DNA of 64,000 bases from Papaver somniferum (lineage: Eukaryota; Streptophyta; Magnoliopsida; Ranunculales; Papaveraceae), in contig NC_039363.1 of NCBI RefSeq assembly GCF_003573695.1, positions 155,522,406-155,586,405 on the forward strand, written 5' to 3'. The notes below the pieces were generated by a model. The model had not been told where the DNA came from, searched no databases, and saw only the letters and a list, made by a program, of their open reading frames with translations. Numbering within the stretch: the stretch's first letter is position 1; every line of letters starts with the position of its first letter. This document shows positions 12,018 to 25,474 of the stretch, one piece after another. Made by a program: the position numbers and the translations under genes.

Positions 12018-12207
12018 AGGAAGCAAAAGGAAAACCGAAGCACCACACTAAAAGCATACTTCTCCAATCTTTCAGGACCCTTCGGAAGCGCAAAGAAAGG
12101 ATAACCAATCCTGAAATGCACAAATCTCAACCCTGCATGAACAAAAAAGGAGATGCACTACTGGGGACTGCTTACCAGTCCATCTCAGAAGAAATGAATT
12201 CGAAAGA

Positions 12208-12474
12208 ATGTTGATCGATGCTGACACCGTCATCAACATCGTTCCACTGAAAACCCTCAGAGCCGTTGGCATCACTCGACAAGAATCTACTTGTCATCCC
12301 ATCATTAGAACACTTGGAGAAATTTCGAACTTTGACGAGGTTGAAGCAAGAACATGCAAAAGATGCATAGATATTCATCAAGAGGTTCCGCACTCAGGCA
12401 AGTCTCATTCCTTCCATGTCTATGTCATTTATTTCGTCACGTGTTATCCTAGCATGGGGACTCAATTTTGCTAG
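12208..12474 (+). pseudogene. Tat-like aspartic protease remnant
   Basis: The 88-residue frame opens MLIDADTVINIVPLKTLRAVGI, which matches the active-site segment of Tat-lineage proteases (hydrophobic-LID-G-G/S-x-x-N-I-hydrophobic-P-L-K-T-L). The residues after the catalytic Asp read ADT rather than the expected small Gly/Ser, so activity is doubtful. A short frame just before it (12008-12214) may be a gag-protease linker out of frame. No flap or second conserved protease block follows. Confidence 0.55.
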
Positions 12475-15400
12475 CAACTCTGCAATACGTCATGAATGGT
12501 AGCTTCACCGCATTAGTATTTCACCAAGTGGTTGAATCTGACACCGCTTCGAATCGAGCATCTCACCGAGACATTCACTACTGAGAGATGACAGAAGCAT
12601 GGAAAATAACGCTTTTGGAGTTTCTCCATAGACTTGTAGGAATGTCCACGAGTATCAGAAATCTATGATGTCTGCACAAGTGTTGAATCCCGCTATTGCA
12701 GCGGAATGTCGAATCAATAGAAGATACACGGTCCGAGACAATCAATCCTAAGACATTCGACACTTCAGCACTCAAGCATATAAGAAGCCTTCAAATTTTA
12801 CTCCCAATCAAAGAGTACACCTTCGATAATAACGCCTCTAGCTTCAGCAGAATATCTCGACGTGACACACCGGTTCAACACTGACACAATCAAAGTATAT
12901 CTGAATTAAAATCGATAAGCCTTCACTATCCCATGATAATACTTCTGAAGTAGATGCAACATCGTTCATAAATGGATGCTACAAACTCCTTCAACTCTGC
13001 TAAGTGAATGAGGGATGCACTGGGGACTTGATTTTATTGGAAATATCAATTCAATATATTTCAATAAATGTTATCCACATAACAAGTCATTGCAACCTAA
13101 TGTGATTCCATGAAATTTCGTCAAACGGAACCTCTCTACATCAAAAGCCCCTGCACGACCGGGGAACTTCCTCTCTTCACCAATCATATCCAGAATGAAG
13201 ACTGCTTCTGTTATCTACCGCGCAACAACATCGATTCCATGACGAAGCTACTTCATAGTAAAGTCATATCAGGAGAATTTGGGTTGAAATCCTAATACAC
13301 CTTCATCTTAGGAATGCTCAACTCACCAATTAGTTCGTGCATGCTCACTGGATGGAAGAGCAAAGACTATCATCTTCGGTCTCTGTATCAACTCCAATCA
13401 TAATATTGGCATCAGCATGTGGAGGAAATCTATTCATGGTCTCAGCATCAACAAGAATTTATGGAGAACTTCCAGTTGTAATCTCAGCATCACTCTCGGG
13501 TGCAACATCCGGCTTCATAAACTATCCATCCTCTAGGGATCATACTTCTTCAAGCCCTAATGATTCATATCAAGATGTGTAGACCTGAAAACATGGTAAC
13601 GTGAACGTCTTCCCAAAGCTTACACGACATACGGGCATAAATCAAAGTCTTCTACAAGATGTTTTCATCACTTCTACAAATGAGATACAACACACTTCAG
13701 TCCATGGGTTTACAAAAACGTACCAATGGATAGGGAATAGGACAATAATTCCTCAACAAAAGATGTTTGTCTATGTCTTTTCTACAACATCCCAAAGAGG
13801 CGTATCGATCGGACATACGAGCTGAAAGATATAACCTTTACCGTCAGGTCTACGAAATCTGAAAAATTTGTACGAGATTAGAAATTACAAATGTGCACGC
13901 TTCGTTGGCTGACCTCTGCAAGTCCAAATTGAGTGATTTTTTCTCATGTGATAACTCAGTCTCTTATCTTAAAAATTTGGGGTTAAGCATTGAATTCCGA
14001 CATCGTATGAGGTTCCTACAGCTTCCAGAGCATACAACATGCAAGCAGAAATTCTTAGACGGGATTCATAACTTCCACAGTCGATCAGTGATCACCGGGT
14101 CTTTCGGCTAACTCCTTCATCAAAGTACCTCCAACTTCTACCACCTAGATCTTTACATCAATTTCTCTACCTGAGTCCTCTATCTAGATCTCGCCAGAAG
14201 AAGGGAAAACGAAAAGGAGAGATTTGACAAAATACTGGGGACTGACGGTTTACTGATCATGGCGATTAGTTTCATAGTCCAAGACCCGTGGCAGCATACT
14301 CTCATGTGTTGGTTATTCATCATAAAAGTAATTCTATCACCGGTACATGCAACTATGGTCACTACATCACCCTCTCTAGGGAGCAACCTCAGTTATGGTC
14401 CCGTGACCAGGGTTTCAGAAGCGATGTTTCTACGACTGACAGAAACAAGATGGCACTGCAAGCACCATGCTCATGTATAAACCATCAAGGGTTCCTGATA
14501 TCAAATGAATCAATGACATTAAAATCCTTCACCAACCATTCAAGACACAAGCGAATGGTCTAAAGACAACATGATTTTTTTGCGACAAATCCGTCTGAAG
14601 TAATTTTACACTGCCCTGTACAAAGCAATGATCTGGGAGAAATTGGTGAAGAATATAGGGATGGGTCATATACCATTTTCTTCGTATGGGTGTCCTCTAC
14701 AACATATCCAAAATTCACAACAATCGGATAAACGAGCAAAGATAACATTGGACTACATGTCAGCTGAAAATTTTCTGAAAGTCTCCTGGAAGTTTACTGG
14801 TTCGCCTTTTTCAGGCCCTAAACAAGATCAAAACTCAAAAATCTCTATTAATAAAGCTTGGAAATTTTCTGGGATTGAAGATACTTATGCAGATCGCGAA
14901 AATCCGACTTCTAACGAAGATTCTACGGTGTTTTTACTAAAAGGCTGAAGTCTGAAATTTTCTGGTGACGTATTTCAGCAAAATTACTCGTATACTCACA
15001 TGGATTCTCATTCATTCATTCATTCACACATCAGCAATTTCATACTTCTATGAAGAGATTACAGGAGATATACTTACTAAGGGAGTCTCTAAATCATTTG
15101 AAGGCTCGACAATTCCGGAATCTCCATTGGAAACTCCGCTATGTCCATTCGGTTCAGGATTTCGGGAATCTCCATATTCCCGTGTCCCAAATAAGAGCAC
15201 GCTTCATCAACATGCTGCTTATCTACAATGATTTCTTCCTGGATTCATCAACAACAACTATTATTATTTCGTTCAAGGAGATGCCACGATCACCTGCATG
15301 AAAGAGATACTTACATTGACTTCTTCATCAATGCTGGATTCCTGAATTGTTTGTCCGGGAACAAGTTGAAGACCTTCATGGAGCCAAATTCTGAAAATAA

Positions 15401-16863
15401 ATAACAAACCTTGGTTTCGTGATCCTAATTGCACGGGCAAGGAAAATCATGACACAAGGAGCGCTAACAACTCACCAAAGAAACGGCTGGGGGCTGCACG
15501 TCATCTTGTAGTCCTTACTTCTGGGTTCTCCGCTCCCGTATACTTTCTTCCATTTCCGTGGAGCCTACATTGATTCGGGATCTCACTATACGATCATCCT
15601 GTGGTAAAGTTAATGGAATAACCAGGAGTACAACTCAGTATGAAGGATCTCTCACCACTCATAGCACATCGTTCATACAAAGTGAAGGATTCGACAAAAC
15701 AATGAATCATGGAAGAAAGGTGCTCACAACAGCGTCTACAAAAATGGTAACCATCCAACTCTTACTTATTTACAATTTCACTAGTTGTAGTGAGTACATT
15801 CTCGAGAAGTTGTTCGCTCCTTCAAACCTGCAAAGACGAACAAAATTTGTTATTCAAAACCATAACGTGATTTTCATAAAACTGTGAACAATTCACGAAA
15901 CTTCCATCATGTGAACAGTTCACGTTATTTTCACCGTGTGAGAAACTTCCATCGAGTGAACACTCATTGGTTTTTTGTATACGCTATCAGATCACAAAAT
16001 ACATACAAACAATATTTTATTACTTCTAGCAATTGCTGAAAATCAAAATTTAATTTCACATAAATTTTCACTGTGTGAACATTCACTGGTTTTTCAAAAA
16101 TTGGATAAACGTCCATTCTACAATTGTGAAAACTCACATACAGACATTATTTCACCGTGAATAATTATCCACTTTCAACAGTTGTTCAAAATCAAAACAT
16201 TGATTTCAAATACATATATATTTAAAGTGAAACTCACGTACCTTTGAAAATATATGTATATATATATTTGCTCCCTCTTGCGAGCATCTGTCTTTGAAAC
16301 GAGAGCATATTTTCAAAAAATTTATGAAGACTCATATATCGAAAATAAAAAATTTCATGAAAGCTCATAAAATTTTTTTTTATTACTAACAGAAGCACGT
16401 CTATTCAAAAAGAAAACTTTTATCTCGTACCAGCATCCATCTTTGAAACAAGAGTTTATTCTTTTTTGTGAAATCTCACATATTTAAAAAATAAAATTTT
16501 GGCTTCCGTGAAAGCGCATAGACAAAATTTTTATCATTAGACTCAAGTCTATTTCGTTTGTTTCTTAAACTAATGAACAAGCAAACGTCTGTTCCTAAAA
16601 CAGGGATTTCCTTTTTGGTCCCGAGCCCGCAAACATTAAACCGACCAAAAAAGGATGCCCGATCAGCCAAATCAGCAGTGCCTCATCTCACGGGATGACA
16701 CTTTATCATTCAGGGTCCTTATCTGAGCATTTGCTTGTACATGACACCATTGGAGCAAATCGAGGATTCTGAACATACCTTTGTAGACTGAGTTCAACCA
16801 CCGATCTCATCGACTGAAAATCACCATTTAACGCATTACTGTGGAACATGACTGTTCCCCACT
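12475..16863 (+). other. Non-coding or unrecognisable internal region of the Tat-like element
   Basis: I read all frames for RT (xxDD), RNase H and integrase (HHCC, DDE) motifs and found none. Open frames up to about 109 residues (14628-14948, 15558-15887) have no domain I can name. The motif CTGGGGACT recurs at 13020, 14235 and, slightly altered, 15487, with an earlier copy at 12161. From 15890 to 16670 the DNA is AT-rich with repeated TGTGAAC..TTCAC words, then runs into the polypurine tract. Confidence 0.6.
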
Positions 16864-16878
16864 AAGCAGGGGACTTAA
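16864..16878 (+). promoter_or_regulatory. Polypurine tract of the Tat-like element
   Basis: AAGCAGGGGACTTAA lies directly before the TG of the 3' LTR, where plus-strand priming is expected. It matches the GGGGACT-type tract seen at the ends of Tat-lineage elements. Confidence 0.7.
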
Positions 16879-19800
16879 TGTTGATAGTGGATTTTCAACA
16901 AAGGGAAAAACCGTAAAATCATGAGGCATGTTTTTGACACGGCTTTCAAGCATGCAACGATTCATATTTTACGAAGCCATGATGAATATGTTCTCTAAGA
17001 TCCCCACTAGCTGAGAGATTCGATCCCTGGAAATTTATCATGACCTCTACGTAGATTAACAGTTCCATGACTGCAGGAGAGAGATCCACCTCCACATAGA
17101 AGAATTATTAGGAGGTTCTCCGTAGATTGAGAGCATGAACGCCTTCAGGACGTCGGTGACACTCACTGTTCCCTGACTATGTGGAGAGACCGTGTATAGA
17201 TTCAGGCGATTCTCCATAGATTGAGAGTAGTAACGCCTTCAGGTCGTAAACAACACCGTGACTCCCTGACTATGCACCATTCAGAAAGGATGTGACGCTT
17301 TAACTGGATAATATTCTTTCTGCAATAGATTAATTTTGCCGTGACATTCATCACTGAATTCCAAGAATGATCTATTATTGCTCTTATTCCATGGTCGAAT
17401 CCACGGCCTGATCCCATGGAATGGAAATAACGATTGATCTTATTCCATGGTCGAATCCATGACCTGATCCCATGGAATGGCAATAACAATTGCTCCTATT
17501 CCATGGTCGAATCCACCGCCTGATCCCATGGAATGGCAATAAAAATTGCTCTTATTCCATGGTCGAATCCACGATCCCACGGAATGGTAATGCTTGTTTT
17601 ATTATTCTGAATTCATGGTCAAATCCACAGCTGATCCTATGAATTGATAATAAATAACTACTCATTTTTATTACTCCTTTTCATGAATTATTCTCCACTG
17701 AATTTCATGAATTAGCAATAAATACTCAACAAATGGGCATCTGGACTATCGCTGAGTAAGCCCCACAATATGGTGCAAGTGTACTCGACAATGATGCACG
17801 ACTGAGCACCCGTATGCACAAACGAGCATCCAAAAATATGGACAGATGAGGAATCCTACGCAAAACAGGAGAAAACTACAAATAATAATAAAATAATAAG
17901 AGGCGCCCAGGGGGCCGGGCCCACCGGCCTGCCGGCCATACCCTAGCCGTGAAAAACTCCTTCAATTTAGCAATTTTTCTTGTTTGTGCAAAACTCATGA
18001 ATTCCCCATAACTTCATGAATTCATGAAAATAATGTTATAAAATAGAGAAAGGTGTGCGGGACCGGGCAACATCTCCGGCCGACCATGCCCTAGCCGTGG
18101 CCGGTCCCAATCCTCACAATCCCCAGCCTTTTATAATTATTATTTCCCAATCTCATGAAACTCCTCCGTTTCAACAAAAACTCATGGATTCTCCATAACT
18201 TCACGGATTCATGAAAAATGAAATTATAAAATAGGGAAAGGTGTGCGGGACCGGGCAACATGGGCGTGGCCGGTACCACACCTTGCAATACCTAGTCTTT
18301 TATAATTATTATTTTCCTAAATTCATGAAACTCCTTGGTTTGAGCAAAAATCATGATTTAGTCATAACTTCTCAAATTTTGCTCGAATCACGAAAAACCA
18401 AAAGCCAACATGGTTACACGACCGGCTAGCCTCTCACAGTAATTTTAAATGTTAAAATACTCTTACTTTAGTATTTACAAAATGTTGATCAATTGAGCGT
18501 ACATGCTCATTCCAACAAAAATCAAGAATTTCAGTCAAGATGAAACTCTTCTGAAAATTCACAATGTTGCTCGAACCACATCAGAAAATACTTAGACTCT
18601 CAGTACGGAGACACGGACGCCATGGTAACACGTGCATTCCTCCTTTACCGACCAGAGTCATTCCTAGGGCTTGCACAAATCCGGTCCCACACGTTTTCAT
18701 GATTCTAACCTAATTTGCTCAATTACTCATATTGGGTCCAAATTCTCTCCAACCAACCTGGGGATTGCTCAAACGACCAACAGATGGTCCCGTGACCACC
18801 AAGATCCGGTCCCATGCTCTCTTGGTCGGTCCCCCATCTTTCATACTTAGGTTTTATCACCTAATGCTGAACCCAGCAATATTTCAATAAATGATAAAAC
18901 CGGCATTTAATCATCATTCTTTCACAAACCCTCCAACTGAGAACCCTGGTGCATGCTCAATCGAGCACTGGGCACGATATGGACGCCCATCATCCCATGT
19001 GGTTGATCCCTCTATCACTCATGACCTATTTTCAGCGATTCATCAATTATGATCTGAAATTAGGGTTTCGAATAAATGCTCTACGAATCATCATTCTGAG
19101 CAAGATTCAATCACTAATGAATTTATATTGATTCAGCAACCAACATCTGAATTAATCATATGATATTTGGTAATCCACTAGTATCTTAATATTTTATTTG
19201 GTCACGTCACCGATAAATAATTCGTCGAATTGAGCAATACTTGCTCAATTGCTCAAATATTGATCCAGCTATCCATATTTAGTAATTATCAGTAATTTGT
19301 CGAATTGAGCAATACTTGATCAGTTGCTCGTCAAATTATCAACATATTTGTCGAGTTGAGCAACACTTGCTCAGTTGCACGTCAAATTCTCATTATTCAG
19401 TAATTCGCCAAATTTGAGCAATACTTGCTCAGTCCTCAAATACTAGTCAATAATTCATCACTGAATCAACAATATTGACATCATTTCAGAGAACTACATG
19501 TTCGATCCATGAATCGTTGAGCATTCATCACTCATGCTCGATTCAACAAAACCTAGACTCACTGTCTAATCACTCAACAACTGACTCACTAATACACGTC
19601 TGTCATGCAGACTCCACAATTCGTGAGACATCAATCACGTCAAATTGTGGGATATCAATTAGGGTTTTGGTCTGGAGGCCTACATACGTGGATTCACCCA
19701 TAACGACAAATGTGAGTAAGTCGTGTCAACGGTTGAAGGAGTTAGCAAAGTAGTGGGTGAATGATCAACCAAGTCTCCGCACAATTTGGAAATGGTTTCA

Positions 19801-20302
19801 CCACGATCTCCCACTTTCCCACTCTTTCACTCAAGATCAAGGTGTTCACAACTCTGACAATAAAAATAAGTCTCTGAATCCATGATTAAAAAAAACAGAC
19901 AACGTATGATCACCAGCTATCAGCAATTGTCTACACAGAATTCTCTCGAGTAACTACTCTCAAGAATTCATCAATCCATCAGAACTTATTTCGAACTCAT
20001 CAGTTCACCAAAATTGCAAAAACTTTCAACTTATCCACAATCCTTGATCATCACTGATCTCACGCAATTCTCAGCTTCCGTCCTACAGATCAACCCATCT
20101 CCCTATTTGCGACCGAATTGACTCTAGAACGGCCATTTACTTGGTTTAGGCCGGAGTCCTACAGATTGATCTCTCGAATTTAAATATTCCTTTTGCAGTG
20201 CATCTGTGTGAGGTTGAACAGTTCGCTCGGTTGAGGAGTCTCGACAACACGCTCATCTCTTCGCTTCCCTAAAAAACCAGCGACTGGTTTTCCCCATCTA
20301 CA
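16879..20302 (+). repeat. 3' LTR of the Tat-like element
   Basis: A 3424-bp copy of 7629-11102, from TGTTGATAGTGG to ATCTACA. Scattered substitutions and several indels separate the two LTRs, so the insertion is not recent. The inverted-repeat array (about 17385-17660), the 175-bp units and the hairpin array (about 19230-19430) are all kept. Directly followed by the CAACT duplication and the rest of the host Copia LTR. Confidence 0.85.
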
Positions 20303-21913
20303 CAACTACAGAGAAAATAGTTGGATCTGACTTCATGAATCCCAAATGAATTCTTCAAGTCGTTAACCTAATAGGGTTTTAGAAAAACCTAGGTTAAAGG
20401 AGAATCGACTCTAGTTTGCAACTAGGACACAGGAAAGTGCCTGGATTAGGTTTTTCCAGTTGCTAGGGTTCTCCCTTATATATTCTTTCAAATCAGGGTT
20501 TGCTTAAATTGAAAGCTAAGATAACATAGTAACAAAGCATCAATATTTCACCGTTAGATAAAAACCTGATTTAAGATTCAAGCTAAGTCTGTTTTAAAAT
20601 AAAGAAATCAATCTCCACCGTTGGATGGTCTTAGCTTGTTACACACAAATGAAATATACCTTCATTTAGATATGGGTAACCGTACCTAAACGTGTATATT
20701 GAGTTGGCTCAATAACAACTAACCGGAGTTAGCCATATGAACACTTTTGTCTTAACCATATTCATCTAACACTTCTAGATCAAATATGATGATCAATCAA
20801 TCATGAAAGATAATCAAATGAATCTTATCGTGTTTCAAATAGAGTTGTTCAATTGTTCACTATCTCATAGAAATATATACGAACCAATTGAAACTAAATC
20901 GAATTGATTCGTAATTGTACAAAGTACTTATACATGAATAAATTCATGAGCATTAAGCCATGGTTTGCAAAGATTGCATTCCTTAATTCATAAATGTTTA
21001 GTTCATGAGTATGAGAATCATACTTAACCGAACTTAGAACTTAAACCATTTTGTTCGCAAACCAGGTATGCAAACAACAGCTCCGTACCTTGGGATGTCC
21101 AGCAGTTCGCAAACCAGGTATGCAAAGAGCAGTCCCGGATCTAACTCAGGTAGAACCGTTCGCATACTAGGTACGCAAACAAGGGTACCAGACATGAATC
21201 ATAACAATACAGTTCGCATACTAGGTATGGATACCGTGTTGTATCCAGACATGGTCAATTGTTCTAAACTCCCATTTCAATCATTGAAATATCCTTAGAA
21301 GACGACAATAGCTGTCTCACACAAACTATTAGCTTCAAGTAATTTTCAAGTGATTGAATGATCAATACGAAACATTCCAAGTCGACGTCAAATGATTGTC
21401 TTATATAAATCATATAAAGATGTTTCAAGGCAATTTTCACATGATCATCTTTTGACTTAATATTTAGTTTCCAACAAATAAATTGTTTCAAACTAAACTC
21501 GTCATGAATAATGATGAACATAGTCAAAGCAAAAAGCTTCCAACATATATTTCGAGAAATAGATAACCGAGATAAACTCAACTCGAAATATCAAATGTGT
21601 ATAATGTAAAATTCTATATAGCTATACGACTTAGTCTCATCAGGAGATATAATAGAATAAACTTCTGAGCGATAGAGAAGTTCTAGTCTCTGTATACCTT
21701 TTGTTGATGAAGTTCCTCCAAGCTCTCCTCAGTAGATCTTCGTCTTCAATCGATGAATGTCGTGAAGTCTAAAGCTCAACTAAATATTTTATCCTAATCC
21801 GAGACATAGCTATAAGAAGACAAGAAATCAAGACTATAGTTTTGATCAACTAAACTTGACAAACAAGCTTGAGATAGCGACGGTAGCGAGTTCGACCGAG
21901 CAGTGCTCTAACA

Positions 21914-22327
21914 CAAACATATTTCTATCCAAGTGTCAATCTATTTTTATTCCGATTGGTCTGGTCTATCTCTCTCTTTTTTAGTGACCCAATCACTCTA
22001 CTTTATCCTAGCAGTGATAACAATTCAATGTTGGTGCCCCATCAAATCACTTAGAGAAACAAAAAGTTTGCAAAAAAATAAAAACAGAAGGTGATATGGT
22101 GACGACTCCAAGATATGGTGACAACTATCATGTTATTTCTAACACCTGAGCTCTTGTCCTTTTCTGAATAGACTCTATTATTGGGTTCCTCAACTCATAC
22201 AACGATGATGTTTCCATTAGTGTAAGGAACAAGCTTCCAGACTTAGGATTTTATCATCATTTTTATTTTATTTTATAAATATATACACAAGGGAAAACTA
22301 ACAAGGATAAAAACTCTATATGATAAA
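21914..22327. other. Spacer between Copia LTR and Ty3 remnant
   Basis: About 410 AT-rich bases with no open frame or motif that I recognise. It may be the outer part of the following minus-strand Ty3 element (its 3' LTR or untranslated region), but no LTR boundary is visible. Confidence 0.35.
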
Positions 22328-22663
22328 CACTCCCCCACACTTAAACTTTACATTGTCCTCAATGTAAAATTTAGTCATTCAAAGTAAAATTTAAGGTGGG
22401 AAATTCCTAACATGATATGTAACAAGAAATCAGAAATTAGAAAATAAAATAAAACAAAAACTTGAAAAGAAAAGAAAAATAAAATAAAAGATAAGAGATA
22501 CAAAACCAATGGGTTGCCTCCCATGCAGCGCTTTGGTTTAAAGTCGTTAGCCCGACTATCTCCTTGTTCGCTACGGCTTGGCTGGCTTCCAACACATTAT
22601 GGAAATCGGATTGAATGTTACTTGGGTATTTACTCGCCCCAAAGATGTTAAAGTGTATGACTT

Positions 22664-22756
22664 CTTCGTTTTACTCCATAGTCAAGGTGTCATTGTGGAC
22701 ATCAATCTTCGTTCTAGCGGTACTCATAAATGGTCTACCCAACAGTAAAGGTATAG
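22664..22756 (-). pseudogene. Retroviral-type aspartic protease C-terminal fragment
   Basis: The minus strand encodes IPLLLGRPFMSTARTKID followed by VHNDTLTMEW. This is the conserved LGRPF block near the C-terminus of Athila-type proteases. The matching active-site segment (D-L-G-A-S) is not intact upstream: around 23470-23335 the frame after CTIGKTRF runs into a tangled duplication (AGTGCATGGAATAGTGAA occurs at 23370 and 23456). A relic without function. Confidence 0.6.
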
Positions 22757-23334
22757 ACGAGGATGAATTCACATCACTCATGTCTAAAACATAGAAATCC
22801 ACTGGAAATATTAGTCATTTTACCTGCACCAAAACATCCTCAACAATCCTTTTCGGGTAAATATTAGATCTATAGTCAAGTTGAATAACTATGCCGGTTT
22901 TCTTGAGAGGACCAAGATTTAAACCATCATAAATTGAAGTAGGCATAACATTAATAGAATCTCCTAAATCTAGCATAGCTTTTGTGAACCTTTTTATTTT
23001 AGAAGAAAACAGAGAGAGTGCCCAACCAAGAGAAACTAACTCTAATATACATAACGGTGTTCAGATAGGCTAAGAATAACACCATTCTGAACAGCCACAG
23101 TCGGATGAGAGTTATAAGTATTCGTCTCAGCAGTCGAAACATGAACTGACTGGGGAGTATCAAAAAACTGTTGGAGGTTAGGACATTTCCAATTTAAGTT
23201 ATGTAATAAGTTTGACTGAATATAAAATTTTTCTAATTTGATCGCCGAGAGGTTCTGGTGAGGAGCTACTTTAATTATGTTGCCTATAACAAAATCAACA
23301 GCTTCATAATTGCCTCCATGAGGCTGGTTGAATC

Positions 23335-25262
23335 CTACTTGAAATCTTTCTTGAACCTCCATCTGGTAACCCGAAGTGCATGGAATAGTGAACCTTGTTT
23401 CTTGAACAAAATCAATAGCTTCAAAATAGCTTTTGTGAACCTTGTTTTACCAATAGTGCATGGAATAGTGAAACTACCGGGATCCTTCAATTTAGATGGG
23501 AGTTTCCTTTGAAGATACGTCGAAGCGTTCTCCCACACACACATTATCTCATTACCGGTAACCTTGTGCTTGTTAGTGCACAATTCCTTTACACACCTTG
23601 CATAGTGAGGAGTTTGCCTAATATTCACTTGGACCTTCTTAAAAACATCCCAAATATCCCTATCTTGTTCCACTTTCTTATTAGCTTTCGCGAACCTGTC
23701 AGGAAAAGGTAGAGAAGGAACATAAGTAGAAATAAGAGTTTTAGAGTTGGAAATAGGTACCTCGGAAGTTTGGGGGAAATCAACATTCCTTTCATCCAAA
23801 ACCGGTTCTTTTTGGATCTTCATGTTACCCGTATCGGTAACTTCAAGTTGCACAAGTTGTGTACCACTTCTCAACATAACAACATTGACACCCTCTCATG
23901 GGTTAAAAAGTTGAGAAGGGAGTTTCTCACCATTTTGTGCATTCAAGTAATTAATCTCCTCGGCCATTGAACCAAGTAGTTTTTGCAACTCCTTGACTGC
24001 ACCATCTGCTCTTTGCATAAAAGATTTCAGCAACTCTTCCATATTGGACCCTTGGTTTTGAGGTTGTTATTGTTGCTGGAGTTGTTGTTCTTGTGGTTGA
24101 CCAACTTGTGCTTTCAACTCTTTAATTGCATTATCCGTTTTATGCTGATTTATGCCCGCTAGTTGTTGATTTTGCTGTACCACGGAAATCAGAGTCTCCA
24201 CCAAAGTAGCCATCTTTTTCAATTCTGGACTTTGAACTTGTTGTGGTTTTTGCACTTATTGTTAGAACTCACTCTGACGGTTGTAAACAGAACTTGCACT
24301 TGAAACTTGCTCGTTACCATAGCTCAAATTGGAGTTGTCTCTCCATCCTTGATCGTAAGAGTTGAAGTAAGTATCAAACCACTGATTTGAGAAAATATCA
24401 TTGACTTGATTTACGATCTCATAAGCGGGGCATGATGGTTTTACAACCACCGCTGCAATTTGTTGCATCATTGCTATCATATTGCTCATTTGATGACGTA
24501 ATTCAATAATCTCGTCAATTTGATTAACTCCCTTGATGGGTGGCTCTGATCCACGACTTGAAAATTGTTGAGAATTTGTTGTCATACTCTCAATCAACTC
24601 TCTAGCTTGTGTCACCGTCTTGTTAATAAGTGCACCACCACTTGTAGTATCAAGAAGACTCCTATCAATTGCTTGGAGACCTTCGTAGAAGTATTGAATA
24701 ATCATTGCGTCACTGAATTGGTGATGAGGGCAGCTTGCCACCATCTCTTGTACCTTTCCCAACATTCATACAATGACTCTACCACATTTTGCTTCATCCC
24801 ACAAATCTACTTGCGAACTTGAGTAGCCTTTGATGCAGGAAAATATCTTTCTAAGAAAAGCTTCTTCAACCCATTCCATGTAGTGACACTTCCGTACGGA
24901 AAATAGTACAACCATTCCTTAGCACTGTCCTCCAAAGAAAATGGAAAAGCTTTCAACATTTCACCATCCGCATTAGTCTCTGCTGGTAACATTGCCATTA
25001 CTATAGTGTGGAAGTCCATAAGATGCTTGTTTGGATCTTCATTCACCATACCATGAAACTTTGGTAACTCTCTAATCAACCCCTGCTTGATATGGAAGGT
25101 TGAGTTTGTTTGTATACACCATTGTTGTGTATCCAGCTTGTGAGAAGCCAAGTCCTTGGGCGTACAATCACCCATTGCTTCTTCTTCTTCAACTAGTGGT
25201 TCTCGTGGATCCAGAACCTCTTGTTCTTCTTCGTGATATATAACTTCTTCCTCCACTTCCAA
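23335..25262 (-). pseudogene. Athila-like gag polyprotein, frameshifted
   Basis: Read from 25262 downward. An acidic N-terminus is followed by the gag core (LPKFHGMVNEDPNKHL, then AFPFSLEDSAKEWL and LKKLFLERYFPASKATQVRK), ending at a stop near 24807. The frame resumes at about 24765 with VASCPHHQFSDAMIIQYFYEGL and later QGWRDNSNLSYGNEQ. A Gln-rich coiled segment lies at 24255-24067, and at 23877-23335 the LRSGTQL segment leads to the protease linker (FPDRFAKANKK). At least two stops or frameshifts break it. It would form the particle shell in an active element. Confidence 0.8.
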
Positions 25263-25474
25263 CTCTAGTTATTCCGTCTCGTCAAGTCTTTCTTGTAGTA
25301 TTGTTCCTCTACGATTAGCTATCCCACACCTTGGATATTTCCAACTTTTGGAAGCTAGGGATTAAGTACCTGAAAAACAATTCTCACAAACAAGTGAGAA
25401 ACAAGAGACAAAAAACGATGCAAATATGAAAGAAGAAATAAAAATAAGAAACTAAAACGTAATAACAAGCCAAA

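Larger units (their letters stand above)
7629..20302 (+). mobile_element. Complete Tat-like Ty3/gypsy retrotransposon, non-autonomous
   Basis: The element starts TGTTGATGGTGG and ends ATCTACA. It is flanked by the exact 5-bp duplication CAACT (7624-7628 and 20303-20307) and carries LTRs of 3474 and 3424 bp. The internal region of about 5.8 kb has a GATTGGCGACC primer site and a GCAGGGGACTTAA polypurine tract, both in the style of the Tat lineage. Only gag and a protease-like piece can be recognised; I saw no reverse transcriptase, RNase H or integrase motif. It must therefore have moved using proteins supplied by another element. It sits inside the Copia LTR at 6680-21913 and is younger than it. 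Confidence 0.85.
6680..21913 (-). repeat. Copia LTR copy 2, solo-like, split by a nested element
   Basis: Segments 6680-7628 and 20308-21913 together (about 2.55 kb) match the Copia LTR at 1756-4188 in the same order and orientation. The left end parallels copy 1 (AAAAAGCGGGGGT against GAAAAGGTGGGGGG). The right end is GCTCTAACA, giving a minus-strand TGTTAGAGC terminus. Neither a PBS nor a gag was found next to it, so it behaves as a solo LTR. The break falls inside the shared block ACACAACTAC (compare 2700). Around 21050-21240 there are four loose copies of a GTTCGCAnACxAGGTAxGCAAA unit. No clean outer target duplication was found. Confidence 0.75.

Noticed and set aside
12475..16863. Hidden RT or integrase in the Tat-like element
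   Set aside because: No xxDD, HHCC or DDE-type motif was seen in any frame, although very old relics could only be excluded by a profile search.
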